Positions 11,764-23,214 of a stretch of 64,000 nt of DNA are shown one piece after another. The position numbers were made by a program, and so were the translations under genes. The notes under the pieces are model-generated. The model was given only the letters and a program-made list of their open reading frames with translations, made no database searches and had not been told where the DNA came from. The DNA comes from Serripes groenlandicus. Lineage: Eukaryota; Mollusca; Bivalvia; Cardiida; Cardiidae. Every line of letters begins with the position of its first letter. The stretch's first letter is position 1. The DNA lies in contig JASEVX010000008.1 in the NCBI GenBank assembly GCA_031761405.1, positions 69,873,017 to 69,937,016 on the forward strand, read 5' to 3'.

Positions 11764-12009
11764 TCCCATCGGTTCAGTTGGTAGCACCACTGGCTGTCAA
11801 TTGTGATTAAGAAACCCCAGCTCGGCCAACATTCTTTCTGACGTTTGACAAAAGTCAGTAGGTCAAGAGTGATTTGTTTTCCGCCTAGGGGTAACAGTCT
11901 ATGTGGAAAAGCAGCCATTTACTTGGGGTTTTGGTTGAGAAAGCCAGGAGTAGGTTAAGTAGGTTGGCCATTGTGATATGAATGAAAACCCTGTTAAACC
12001 CCAATTAAT
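11764..12009 (+). mobile_element. SINE family 2 (tRNA-headed), diverged copy
   Basis: Aligns with the better copy at 56566-56854: CAGCTCGGCCAAC, GACGTTTGACAAAAGTCA, TCTATGTGGAAAAGCAGCCA, GCCAGGAGTAGG, and a tail TTAAACCCCAATTAATCA. The tRNA-like head is degenerate here (GGTTCAGTTGGTAGCACCAC). Confidence 0.75.
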
Positions 12010-12036
12010 CATTCTATGTTGTCTGTCCATGCACTA

Positions 12037-13230
12037 CTTTTTCCCTTACTGATATATTGGTAGGTGACACATATGTACTACTTTTTCACTTACTGATATA
12101 TTGGAAGGTGACACATGTGTCCTCATGCACTGCATTTTCCCTTACTGATATATTAGAAGGTGACATGTTCTCATGCACTACGTTTTCCCTTACTGATATA
12201 TTGGAAGGTGACACGTGTTCTCATATACTACATTTTCCCTTACTGATATATTGGAAGGTGACATGTGTTCTCATGCACTACGGTTCCCTTACTGATATAT
12301 TGGTAGGTGACACATGTGTTCTCATGCACTACTTTTTATGCCCCTGGAATCACCGATTCGGTGGGCATCTAGTTTTTGGCCTGTCTGTCGAAAAAAAATT
12401 AACCTTGACCACTACTTTTGAACCATAACAGGTACGGCTACCATATTTCACATGTGTATTCCTTGTGACATGACCTTTCTGTCAGTACCAACATGTTTGA
12501 CCTTGCGACCTTGACCTTTGACCTAGATGTTGCCAGTGTTTCACAAACACATCTTGTTCCCTTACTGATATATTGGTAGGTGACACATGTGTCCTCGTGC
12601 ACTACTTTTTCCCTTACTGATATATTGGTAGGTGACACATGTGTTCACATGTACTACTTTTTCCCTTACTGATATATTGGAAGGTGACACATGTGTCTTC
12701 ATGCACTGCATTTTCCCTTACTGATATATTGGAAAGTGACACATGTTCTCATGCACTACGGTTTCCCTTACTGATATATTAGAAGGTGACATATGTTCTC
12801 ATGTACTACGTTTTCCTTTACTGATATATTGGAAGGTGACACATATGTTCTCATATACTACATTTTCCCTTACTGATATATTGGAAGGTGACACATGTGT
12901 CCTTATGCACTACATTTCCCTTACTGATATATTGGAAGGTGACACATATGTTCTCATGCACTACGGTTTCCCTTACTGATATATTAGAAGGTGACGTATG
13001 TTCTCATGCACTACGTTTTCCCTTACTGATATATTGGAAGGTGACACATATGTTCTCATATACTACATTTTCCCTTACTGATATATTGGAAGGTGATACA
13101 TGTGTTCTCATGCACTATGGTTTCCCTTACTGATATATTGGTAGGTGACCCATGTGTTCTCATGCACTACATTTTCCCTTACTGATATATTGGAAGGTGA
13201 CACATGTGTTCTCATACACTAATGTTTCCC
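12037..13230 (+). repeat. 48-bp minisatellite, about 19 copies, interrupted
   Basis: Unit TTCCCTTACTGATATATTGG followed by AAGGTGACACATGTGTTCTC and ATGCACTAC. Interrupted at 12337-12557 by a short interspersed element. Frames are open through it only because the unit length is divisible by three. Confidence 0.9.
12337..12557 (+). mobile_element. Short Helentron/pearl-like element (ATGCCCC type)
   Basis: Starts ATGCCCCTGGAATCACCGAT after a T run and ends ACATCTTGTT. A second copy is at 58037-58264. Neighbouring 48-bp units show the empty site (ACTACTTTTTCCCTTACTG): the insertion lies inside the T run, with no other target duplication. Confidence 0.8.
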
Positions 13231-14540
13231 TTACTAGGATTTCCAAGAAACTTGGCACAAATGTTCACCATGATGAGTCGGCGTGTCATACTCAAGACCC
13301 AGGCCTGTACCTCAAGTGTCAAAGTCACACTTAAAGGTCAAAGATCAAAATGCGTACTGTTTGATACGACTGTACCTTGTCCGGCTCACATCTCAACCAT
13401 GCATCATAGGATTTCAAAGAAACTTGTCACAAAAGTTCACCATGATGAGGCGACGTGTTGCGCACAAGACCCAGGCCTGTACTTCAAATGTCGAGTCACA
13501 CTTAGGGGTCAAAGGTCAAAATGAGTACTGTTTGATAGGACTGTACCTTGTCCGGCTCACATCTCAACCATGCATGATAGGATTCCCAAGTTACTTGTCA
13601 CAAATGTTCACCTCATATGTCAAGGTCACAATTAGAGGTCAAAGGTCAAAATGAGTACTGTTTGATAGGACTGTACCTTGTCCGACCCGTATCTCAACCA
13701 TGTATCATAGGATTTCCCTAAAACTTGGCACAAACCTTCACTATGATGAGGAAGCGTGTCGCTCTCAAGACCCAGGCCTGTACCTCAAATGTCAAGGTCA
13801 CACTTAGAGGTCAAAATAAGTACCGTTTGATAGAACTACCTTGTCCGGCCCGCATCTCAACCATGCATCATAGGATTCCCAAGTTACTAGGCACACATGT
13901 TCTCCATCATAAGATGGCGTGTCGCGCACAAGACCCAGGCCTGTACCTCAAATGTCAAAAAGAGAATTGATTGATAGGACTGTACCTTGTCCGGCCCGCA
14001 TCTCAACCATGCATCATAGGATTCCCAAGATACTGGGCACACATGTTCACCATGGTGAGGTGACATGTGGCACACAAGACACAGGCCTGTACCTTAAAGG
14101 TCAAGGTCACACTTAGAGGTCGAAATGAGAAACCATGCATCACAGAAATCCCAAGTTACTGGGCACACATGTTCACCATAATGAGGTGACATGTGGCACA
14201 CAAGACACAGGCCTATACCTTAAAGGTCAAGGTCACACTTAGAGGTCGAAATGAGAAACCATGCATCACAGAAATCCCAAGTTACTGGGCACACATGTTC
14301 ACCATGATGAGGTAACATGTGGCACACAAGACACAGGCCTGTACCTTAAAGGTCAAGGTCACACTTAGAGGTCGAAATGAGAAACCATGCATCACAGAAA
14401 TCCCAAGTTACTGGGCACACATGTTCACCATGATAAGGTGACATGTGGCGCACAAGACACAGGCTTGTAACTGGAAGGTCCAGGTCACACTTACAGGTAA
14501 GAGGTCGAAATGAGAAATGTTTGATAGGACTATCCAAAAT
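13230..14540 (+). repeat. Tandem array, about 120-190 bp units rich in AGGTCA
   Basis: Two related sub-arrays. At 13230-14000 units include CAAGACCCAGGCCTGTACCT and ACTTAGAGGTCAAAGGTCAA. At 14125-14540 units are more uniform (ACCATGCATCACAGAAATCC; TTAAAGGTCAAGGTCACACT). Related in style to the array at 44003-46338. Non-coding. Confidence 0.8.
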
Positions 14541-14570
14541 GTATGCAGTGCATTGCTGTTTTTGTCAACA

Positions 14571-14645
14571 AATGCACATACAATACATAATGTGCTGTCC
14601 TTGTCCGGTAGGAGACTTTTGTATTGCTTGCAATACGACATTAAA
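14571..14645 (+). repeat. Dispersed 75-bp repeat, copy 1
   Basis: AATGCACATACAATACATAA through TTTTGTATTGCTTGCAATAC; a second copy is at 33033-33107. Confidence 0.65.
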
Positions 14646-14665
14646 CAAAACTGGACCTGTGCCAG

Positions 14666-14860
14666 TTAACCCTTTCTAACTTGTAGATGCATTCTGACAC
14701 ATCTGTAGCGGACGACTGTTAAAACTAGTATGACCATTTCTCCATTTGCCACAACGTTTTCAACTATATTTGATCATTTAACTCCCATTTATGGCGATTT
14801 TCAAAATGTTGCCAGGATGTTTTCACAGTTATCTGCTGCAGATTTTCATACGCCCAACTT
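14666..14860. mobile_element. TTAACCC MITE, degraded copy
   Basis: Begins TTAACCCTTTCTAACTTG and carries GACCATTTCTCCATTTGCCACAA, then TTATCTGCTGCAGATTTTCATACG. The right TTAA end is lost. Confidence 0.5.
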
Positions 14861-14889
14861 ATTATGGGAACACCTGCGGCGGGCAGCTT

Positions 14890-15665
14890 CAAAACATAGT
14901 CCACTTTTTAAGTCAAAAGGTTTTTATCCGATCTTCGCGAAATTGTTGAACAATATCTCGGCCAAGTTTGATAACCAGCCAAATTGTGCTATGCACTTTT
15001 GGTTTATGGGTCTTGAATTATCCAAAATTGCTGAAATTAGCCTTGTCTACTCTCTAAGTCAAACACTTTTCATCTGATTTTGACGAAACTTGTTGAAAAT
15101 GTGTGTGAGTGGAATGTTTGATAACCAGCCAAATCGTGTATGGCACTTTTTGGTTATTGCCCTTGAATTATCCAAATTTTCCAAATTTAAGCTTGTCCGC
15201 TATCTAAGTCACAGTTTTCATTCGATCTTCACAAAACTTGTTGAGAATGAGTGTTGTCTTGGCCAAGTTTGATAACAAGCCAAATTGTGTGAGTTGGTTA
15301 TGGCCCTTGAATTATCCAAAATTGCCTAATTTAAGCTTGTCCACTATCTTAGTCGAACAGTTTTCATCTGATATTCACGAAACTTGTTCCACATGTGTGT
15401 AGCCATAGTGTCTCGGCCAAGTTTGATAACCACTCAAATCGTGTAAGGCACTTTTGGGTTATGGCCCTTGAATTATCCAAAGTTGCCCAAATTAGCCCAA
15501 ACAGTTTTTATCCGATCTTCATGAAACATGTTGAACAGATTTGTTAGCATAATGTTTTGACCAAGTTCGATAACCAAGTTCGATAACCAGCCAAATTGTT
15601 CCAGGTACTTTTGAGTATAATGGCCCTTGAATTATCCAAAATTGCCCAAATTAGCTCGTTTATCT
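14890..15665 (+). repeat. Tandem array, about 150-165 bp units, 5 copies
   Basis: Diverged units containing CGGCCAAGTTTGATAACCAG, CAAATTGTG, TTATGGCCCTTGAATTATCC and TTTTCATCTGATCTTCACGA. It resembles the tandem cores of pearl-like elements, but no ends were found. Confidence 0.75.
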
Positions 15666-16285
15666 GAAACTGTAAATTGGAATACGTGGTACTTCCTGAT
15701 TCCTTTTAAGGGCAAACAAGTCTGTTTAATTAAGAAAAGACTTCCAGTCGTACCTAAAACGAAAAAACAAAAAATATTTATTGGATATATCAAACACCGT
15801 CTCAAAACTGTAATTTCAAGTTGAAAAGTCCCGTCGTTAGAGTAAATATGTTTATAACTTCAAATGTCTAAATCTATACATACCATGTCCAACTTTCTTC
15901 ACCATTGTCTGCACGAAAGAGACATGCAGTATTGCTATTATGCAGACTTGTACACGATGTCAGCAAGCTGCCCTAAGCTATCACAGTTACTGCGTCTAAA
16001 TAACTTTTTAATGTGGCCAAACCCAGCATCGACGAGACACCTTTAACGAAAGTCGAAAGTTCATGTATGTATTTATGTTTAATATTTAATTACTTTTAAA
16101 TTATAACATTGATTTCAACCTGTGTTGTAATGAATTCCAGTATCTAGTAGCATTCTCCTTCGTGTTTGACATGTTTATTCTCATATTGAGTATTCTTTGC
16201 TAATAATTAGTATTTGGTTGGCAAATATCGTATATGAAGATTAGACTGCACGAATGTGAAATTGGTCTCAAATTGTTCGCAGATG
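15666..16285. other. No recognisable feature
   Basis: AT-rich; no gene, repeat or RNA recognised. Confidence 0.5.
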
Positions 16286-16778
16286 TTGTGTACAATCAAG
16301 TATCGTAAGACACGCAGTTACTTAAAGTTCCGTACAGCTGTTGTGTACAATCAAGTATCGTAAGACACGCAGTTACTTAAAGTTCCGTACAGCTGTTGTG
16401 TACAATCAAGTATCGTAAGACACGCAGTTACTTAAAGTTCCGTACAGCTGTTGTGTACAATCAAGTATCGTAAGACACGCAGTTACTTAAAGTTCCGTAC
16501 AGCTGTTGTGTACAATCAAGTATCGTAAGACACGCAGTTACTTAAAGTTCCGTACAGCTGTTGTGTACAATCAAGTATCGTAAGACACGCAGTTACTTAA
16601 AGTTCCGTACAGCTGTTGTGTACAATCAAGTATCGTAAGACACGCAGTTACTTAAAGTTCCGTACAGCTGTTGTGTACAATCAAGTATCGTAAGACACGC
16701 AGTTACTTAAAGTTCCGTACAGCTGTTGTGTACAATCAAGTATCGTAAGACACGCAGTTACTTAAAGTTCCGTACAGC
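16286..16778 (+). repeat. 55-bp minisatellite, 9 essentially identical copies
   Basis: Unit TTGTGTACAATCAAGTATCG, TAAGACACGCAGTTACTTAA, AGTTCCGTACAGCTG. No differences between copies were seen by eye, so the expansion or homogenisation is recent, unlike other arrays here. Confidence 0.95.
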
Positions 16779-17040
16779 ACATTAGGGGTTAATCAGTTTA
16801 ATCAACATTAAGGTGTCCAGATTTTTTTATTATTTATAACTGTATTCAATGTGTACGTTCATTAATGCTGGTTGTCAAGTGATAATTTACATGTTTAACA
16901 TGAGTATGCACTTACTTTGTATGTCCTGGAATCTGCATTTGCAACGTGATATCTGTTTTAAATAGCAAATCCCAACGCTGATCACTCGACCAAGGGGTAT
17001 TCCCTTTACTCGATGAATACACACAGAAACTTACGAACTG
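16779..17040. other. No recognisable feature
   Basis: Unique AT-rich spacer between two minisatellites. Confidence 0.5.
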
Positions 17041-18005
17041 ATAGTGTTTTCATCCATCTGATTTATACTATACGAATATCATTCATCTGATTTATACTAT
17101 ACGAATATCATCCATCTGATTTATACTATACGAATATCATCCATCTGATTTATACTATACGAATATGATCCATCTGAGTTATACTATACGAATATCATCC
17201 ATCTGATTTATACTATACGAAGACAGTGGTGCAGAGGTAGAGCGTCGGCCTCTCGTATCAAAGGTCCCTGGTTCGAGTCCCGTGATGAGCGGGTCCTGAC
17301 TTTGGGATTTTTCCACACAAACGGCGCGAGTACTGGTGAAGTCTCCAGGAAGCAGACATCGAGCGTGATTAATCTAAGCCCAAGGCTTGTTTCGCAATCG
17401 ATGTAAAATAAATAAGTTTTAAACTATACTATACGAATATCATCCATCTGAGTTATACTATACGAAAATCATCCATCTGATTTATACTATACGAATATGA
17501 TCCATCTGATTTATACTATACGAATATCATCCGTCTGATTTATACTATACGAATATGATCCATCTGAGTTATACTATACGAATATCATCCATCTGATTTA
17601 TACTATACGAATATCATCCATCTGAGTTATACTATACGAAAATCATCCATCTGATTTATACTATACGAATATCATCCATCTGATTTATACTATACGAATA
17701 TCATCCATCTGATTTATACTATACGAATATCATCCATCTGATTTATACTATACGAAAATCATCCATCTGATTTATACTATACGAATATCATCCATCTGAG
17801 TTATACTATACGAATATCATCCATCTGATTTATACTATACGAATATCATCCGTCTGATTTATACTATACGAATATGATCCATTTGAGTTATACTATACGA
17901 ATATCATCCGTCTGATTTATACTATACGAATATCATCCGTCTGATTTATACTATACCATCCATCCATCTGATTTATACTATATGAAAATCATCCATCTGA
18001 TTTAT
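17041..18005 (+). repeat. 29-bp minisatellite, about 26 copies, interrupted by a SINE
   Basis: Unit CATCCATCTGATTTATACTA plus TACGAATAT, with few variants (GAGTTATA, ATCCGTCTG, GATCCATC). The array stops at 17221 and resumes at 17425 around a SINE. Confidence 0.95.
17222..17424 (+). mobile_element. SINE family 1 (tRNA-headed), copy in minisatellite
   Basis: Has a pol III A-box-like TGGTGCAGAGGTAGAGCG and a consensus B box GGTTCGAGTCC, then a body (GATGAGCGGGTCCTGACTTT; AAACGGCGCGAGTACTGG) and an AT-rich tail (AAATAAATAAGTTTT). It is flanked by TATACTATACGAA on both sides (17209-17221 and 17425-17437), fitting a 13-bp target duplication, though the flank is itself repetitive. Other copies: 28014-28215 and a diverged one at 43085-43262. 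Confidence 0.85.
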
Positions 18006-18466
18006 CACTTGTTGATCCGCGCAGTCGTATCAGAATCAATACTTTTCTTCGCAAAAATCTTTTTGAAATCTCTAATTGAAAAATATTGAAGGCAAATTGA
18101 TAAGAATATACCTTTTGCAAATATGATTGTGTTGGTTAACTTCTATAAAGCATGACTCAAATTGTTATCCTACCAAAAAGAAATATTGACTAACACTGTG
18201 AACATTCTGTATAGTGAGAAAATACTACAAGTCGGACCTAATTCTTTCTCGGAAAGTAAATTATAATTCTCCATTTGAAAAATTGAATATTTTTGGATAA
18301 GATATAACAACTTGTATGTATTCAATATGGGATGTACTAAGTTGCCATTATGGATAAATTTGTAACGAATTATTTTTCTCATTCCATTTCTTGTCTCTTC
18401 ACGATTGTATCTATGTAAGTATGGGTAAACTGTAAATCTAAAACAATAGAACGAATACATCTCAAG
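18006..18466. other. AT-rich DNA, no clear feature
   Basis: May be upstream remains of the retrotransposon that follows, but no protein motif is visible. Confidence 0.4.
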
Positions 18467-19503
18467 TTGTGCAAACGTATTTTAAATGTTAAACCAAATA
18501 CAAGTACTAATGGAATATATGGCGAACTTGGTCGTTACCCACTGTATATAATGAGTTATGTCAAAATAATTAAGTTATTCTCTACTAAAAATATCTTACT
18601 AAGAAAAGTTTACGAAAATGGAGTTGCAGAATGTAATCAGGGTAAAATCAACTGGGTATATAATGTGAAAAAGTTGTTATGTTCATATGGTTTTACGGAT
18701 GTATTTGACAGCGCATATCCATATTCATTGAACTTAAAATATTTCCCTTACATATTCAAAGTACGTGTCATTGACGTTTTTATCCAGGAATGGTCTGGTA
18801 GTGTACTACAAAGTCCTTCTTTAGATGTGTATAACAATTTTAAATTGAAGTTTGAATACGAAGAATATCTTGATCTTGTCTCTCATCATTTACGCCATAT
18901 ATCACAAAACTTAGATTAAACATTTTACCTTTGCATATTTCAACGGGAAGGTATGGGAGGGATAGGATATCTAGAAATTTACGTTATTGTTTGTGTTGTA
19001 ATTCTAATGACATTGAGGACTGCTTTCATTTTATATGTGTATGCTCAACTTTTAACGATTAACGTAGACAATATCATCCCTAAACACTATTATAAAAAGC
19101 CGTCAACGTTCAAATTTCTTGATTTGCTCAAATGTAAAAACAAAGTAACATTATGCAACATTAGCTAAGTTTATAAAAGAAGCCTTAAAACAAAGATCGT
19201 TAACATTGCCATAATTTGATTTCACACCGAACAATATTTGCCATCATTTTATTTTCTTCTCTTTAAAAAGTAATGTGAATTGTTTGTCCTCTAAATCTTG
19301 TAGTAAACTCTCTTTTTTTTCTCCTTTCGTTTTTTCTTTTTTTCTCTATTTCTTTTCGTTTTTTCTTTTTGTATTTCTATTCCGTTCGTGTTCATGTTTT
19401 CATGTGTTGTAATGTATATTTTGTACTTTGTATGTGATTGTATGACGATGTACTATGTATAAGTCAAAAGAAAATAAACACTGTTCTGTTCTGTTCTGTT
19501 CAT
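18467..19503 (+). pseudogene. Non-LTR retrotransposon, decayed 3' end of the reverse-transcriptase ORF
   Basis: A 150-codon open stretch reads like the region after the reverse transcriptase in bivalve LINEs (VYGELGR-like motif as NGIYGELGRYPL; a KINWVYNVKKLL; IQEWSGSV; YEEYLDLV). After a stop and frame changes there is a Cys-rich knuckle (CLCCNSNDIEDCFHFIC) and a last block (YYKKPSTFKFLDLLKC). A T-rich 3' UTR ends ATAAACACTGTTCTGTTCTG, a short pentamer-repeat tail typical of CR1/L2-type elements. At least two frame breaks; 5' truncated. Confidence 0.75.
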
Positions 19504-20808
19504 GATGTACATTTATTTTTGTTCTTTTTACATCTCCCTCAAGGACAAAATGTGTCTTTCTATTTCATTCGTGTTTATTTTTTTCTAAACAGTTTTCTTT
19601 ACATGTTCAAATATTATATTTATACAAGTAAGTAAGTAAGTATTTTTTTTTTATTAAAGTGACATGTGTATAACATGTAATAAAACATAATACAAAGTCG
19701 GTTGGAAAAACACCCGGCCCCTTGGGCCTTATATGTCACTATATATAAAGGTAATGTACGTAAGTAAGCTCATGTATTCTTATCAATTTGTGGTTAATGC
19801 AGGCTATATACATATATACATATATACATATATACACATCTATAATTATATTGATGGTTTCGTTCGAGCAGGCCGAAGCTACAGCTTGTACAAGATGAAG
19901 TTATTGCATCCCCGAACGAAGACATAAATATTTCCGAGTTGCTAAGAACTTTAGGAGGTATGATGTATTTTACGAATTTACAAAAGGAAATCGGTATAAC
20001 CCAATCGTCCGTGCAAATTGAGTGGATTCTATGAGTACAATAATATAATATGAAATAACCGCATAATTGAACGAATCATGTTTATACAGGTAGCCATTAA
20101 TTACCATTCACTGCCTATCCCGTATGTTTTAAATATGTTTTAAAGCAAATGAACTCCAGATACCCAACAGTCGAAAAAAATTATAATTTCCAATTTTAAG
20201 AAAATAAGTGTTATTTTTGTATTTGGGGCATTAAAATATGATAACTGACATATTACATACCCCTATAATCGGTGAGATTTTCTTGTTTTCTATACTTTTT
20301 CCATCGCAAATTCTACCCTGTCAGTAACGGGGTAAGTATTTTTAAATAGGAAACCCCTTCATCGGGACAATTGAAAACGACTTAAGTTCACTTTATTGAT
20401 AAAAAACGATACATTTTCTACCCTGGTTTTACTTGGATAACATAAAGAATAACATTTAGGGCGAATTCGATTTTTTTTTTTTTTTTTTTTTTTTCGTGCC
20501 ATCTGGATTTCAGTCGCTTTAATGTTGCAACCGCTAATCACGCCGTGATATAACTGAAATAATGTTGAAAGCGGCGTAAAACCCCAATAAAACAAAAAAC
20601 GAATGAACGAACGAACAAACGAGTGAATGAATGAATTAACTAACCAATTAATACAATTATTGATTTGTTTTTATATAAAAGGAAAGGTAAGCAACTTCAC
20701 AAGAAAGATAACTTGTTGTTGCTATGATATTGTAAACAAATCACTTTCAACAAAATATCAAATAAATAACTTCGGAAAAAAAGACGTTTTAAAAACATGT
20801 TAGACATA
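19504..20808. other. Intergenic AT-rich DNA with a SINE tail fragment
   Basis: Contains a TATACA dinucleotide-like tract (about 19806-19840), a run of Ts (20471-20494), and at about 20540-20592 a piece matching the 3' end of SINE family 2 (AATGTTGAAAGCGGCGTAAA then ACCCCAATAAA). No gene recognised. Confidence 0.5.
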
Positions 20809-23214
20809 GACAGCGTGATCTGAACTTACACTCTTCATACTTTGACAGCGTGATCTGAACTTACACTCTTCAGAAATAGACAGCGTGATGTAAACTTACA
20901 CTCTTCAGAAATAGACGGCGTGATCTGAACTGACACTCTTCAGAAATATATAGCGTGATTGAACTTACACTGTTCAGAAAGAGACAGCGTGATCTGAGCT
21001 AACACTCTTCAGAAATAGACAGCCTAATCTGAACTTACACTCTTCAGAAATAAACAGCGTTATCTGAACTTACACTGTTCAGAAATAGACAGCGTGACGT
21101 CACACTGTTCAGAAATAGACAACGTGATTTAAACTTACACTCTTCATACTTTGACAGCGTGATCTGAACTTACACTCTTCAGAAATAGACGGCGTGATCT
21201 GAACTTACACTCTTCAAAAATAGACAGCGTGATTGAACTTACACAGTTCAGAAATAGACAGCGTGATCTAAACTTACACTTTTCAGAAATAGACAGCGTG
21301 ATCTAAACTTCACTCTTCAGAAATAGACAGCGTGATCTGAACTGACACTCTTCAGAAATAGACAGCGTGATTGAACTTACACAGTTCAGAAAAAGACAGC
21401 GTGATCTAAACTTACACTTTTCAGAAATAGACAGCGTGATCTAAACTTCACTCTTCAGAAATAGACAGCGTGATCTGAACTGACACTCTTTAGAAATAGA
21501 CAGCGTGATCTAAACTTACACTGTTCAGAAATAGACAGCGAGAGCTGAATTGACACTGTTCACAAATAGACAGTGTGATCTAAACATACACTGTTCAGAA
21601 ATAGACAGCGTGATCTAAACTAAACTTACACTGTTCAGAAATAGACAGCGTGATCTAAACATACACTGTTCAGAAATAGACAGCGTGATCTGAGCTTACA
21701 CTATTCAGAAAAAGACAGCGTGATCTGAACTTACACTCTTCAGAAATAGACAGCGTGATCTGAACTGACACTCTTCAGAAATAGACAGCGTGATTGAACT
21801 TACACAGTTCAGAAATAGACAGCGTGATCTAAACTTACACTTTTCAGAAATAGACAGCGTGATCTAAACTTCACTCTTCAGAAATAGACAGCGTGATCTG
21901 AACTGACACTCTTCAGAAATAGACAGCGTGATTGAACTTACACAGTTCAGAAAAAGACAGCGTGATCTAAACTTACACTTTTCAGAAATAGACAGCGTGA
22001 TCTAAACTTCACTCTTCAGAAATAGACAGCGTGATCTGAACTTACACTGTTCAGAAATAGACAGCGTGATCTAAACTTACACTGTTCAGAAATAGACAGC
22101 GAGAGCTGAATTGACACTGTTCACAAATAGACAGTGTGATCTAAACATACACTGTTCAGAAATAGACAGCGTGATCTAAACTAAACTTACACTGTTCAGA
22201 AATAGACAGCGTGATCTAAACATACACTGTTCAGAAATAGACAGCGTGATCTGAGCTTACACTATTCAGAAAAAGACAGCGTGATCTGAACTTACACTCT
22301 TCAGAAATAGACAGCGTGATCTAAACTTACACTTTTCAGAAATAGACGGCGAGATCTGAATTGACACTGTTCAGAAATAGACAGCGTGATCTAACATACA
22401 CTGTTCAGAAATAGACAGCGTGATCTAAACTTACACTCTTCAGAAATAGACAGCGTGATCTAAACTTACACTGTTCAGAAATAGACAGCGTGATCTAAAC
22501 TTACACTGTTCAGAAATAGACGGCGTGACGTCACACTGTTCAGAAATAGACAGCGTGATCTAAACTTACACTCTTCAGAAATAGACGGCGTGATCTGAAC
22601 TGACACTCTTCAGAAATAGACGGCCTGATTGAACTTACACTGTTCAGAAATAGACAGCGTGATCTGAGCTTACACTATTCAGAAATAGACAGCCTAATCT
22701 AAACTTACACATTTCAGAAATAGACAGCGTGATCTGAACTTACACTTTTCAGAAACAGACAGCGTGATCTGAACTTACACTGTTCAGAAATAGACAACGT
22801 GATCTTCAGAAATAGACAGCGTGATCTGAACTTACATTCTTCATAAATAGACAGCGTGACGTCACACTGATCAGAAATAGACAGCGTGATCTTCAGAAAT
22901 AGACAGCGTGATCTGAACTTACATTCTTCAGAAATAGACAGCGTGACGTCACACTGATCAGAAATAGACGGCGTGATCTGAACTTACACTCTTCAGAAAT
23001 AGACAGCGTGACGTCACACTGTTCAGAAATAGACAACGTGATCTTCAGAAATAGACAGCGTGATCTGAACTTACATTCTTCAGAAATAGACAGCGTGACG
23101 TCACACTGATCAGAAATAGACGGCGTGATCTGAACTTACACTCTTCAGAAATAGACAGCGTGACGTCACACTGTTCAGAAATAGACGGCGTGATCTGAAC
23201 TTACACGCTTCAGT
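20809..23214 (+). repeat. 35-bp minisatellite, about 69 copies
   Basis: Unit GACAGCGTGATCTGAACTTA plus CACTCTTCAGAAATA, with many variants arranged in higher-order blocks (for example 21380-21740 is largely repeated at 21900-22290). Seven variant units carry a deletion that creates TGACGTCA. It abuts the next array directly. Confidence 0.95.

Noticed and set aside
12057..13334. Open frames rich in LTDILEGDT repeats
   Set aside because: 48-bp minisatellite read in frame.
17222..17300. tRNA gene with good A and B boxes
   Set aside because: No acceptor-stem pairing or anticodon arm; the same head and body recur at 28014, so it is a SINE.
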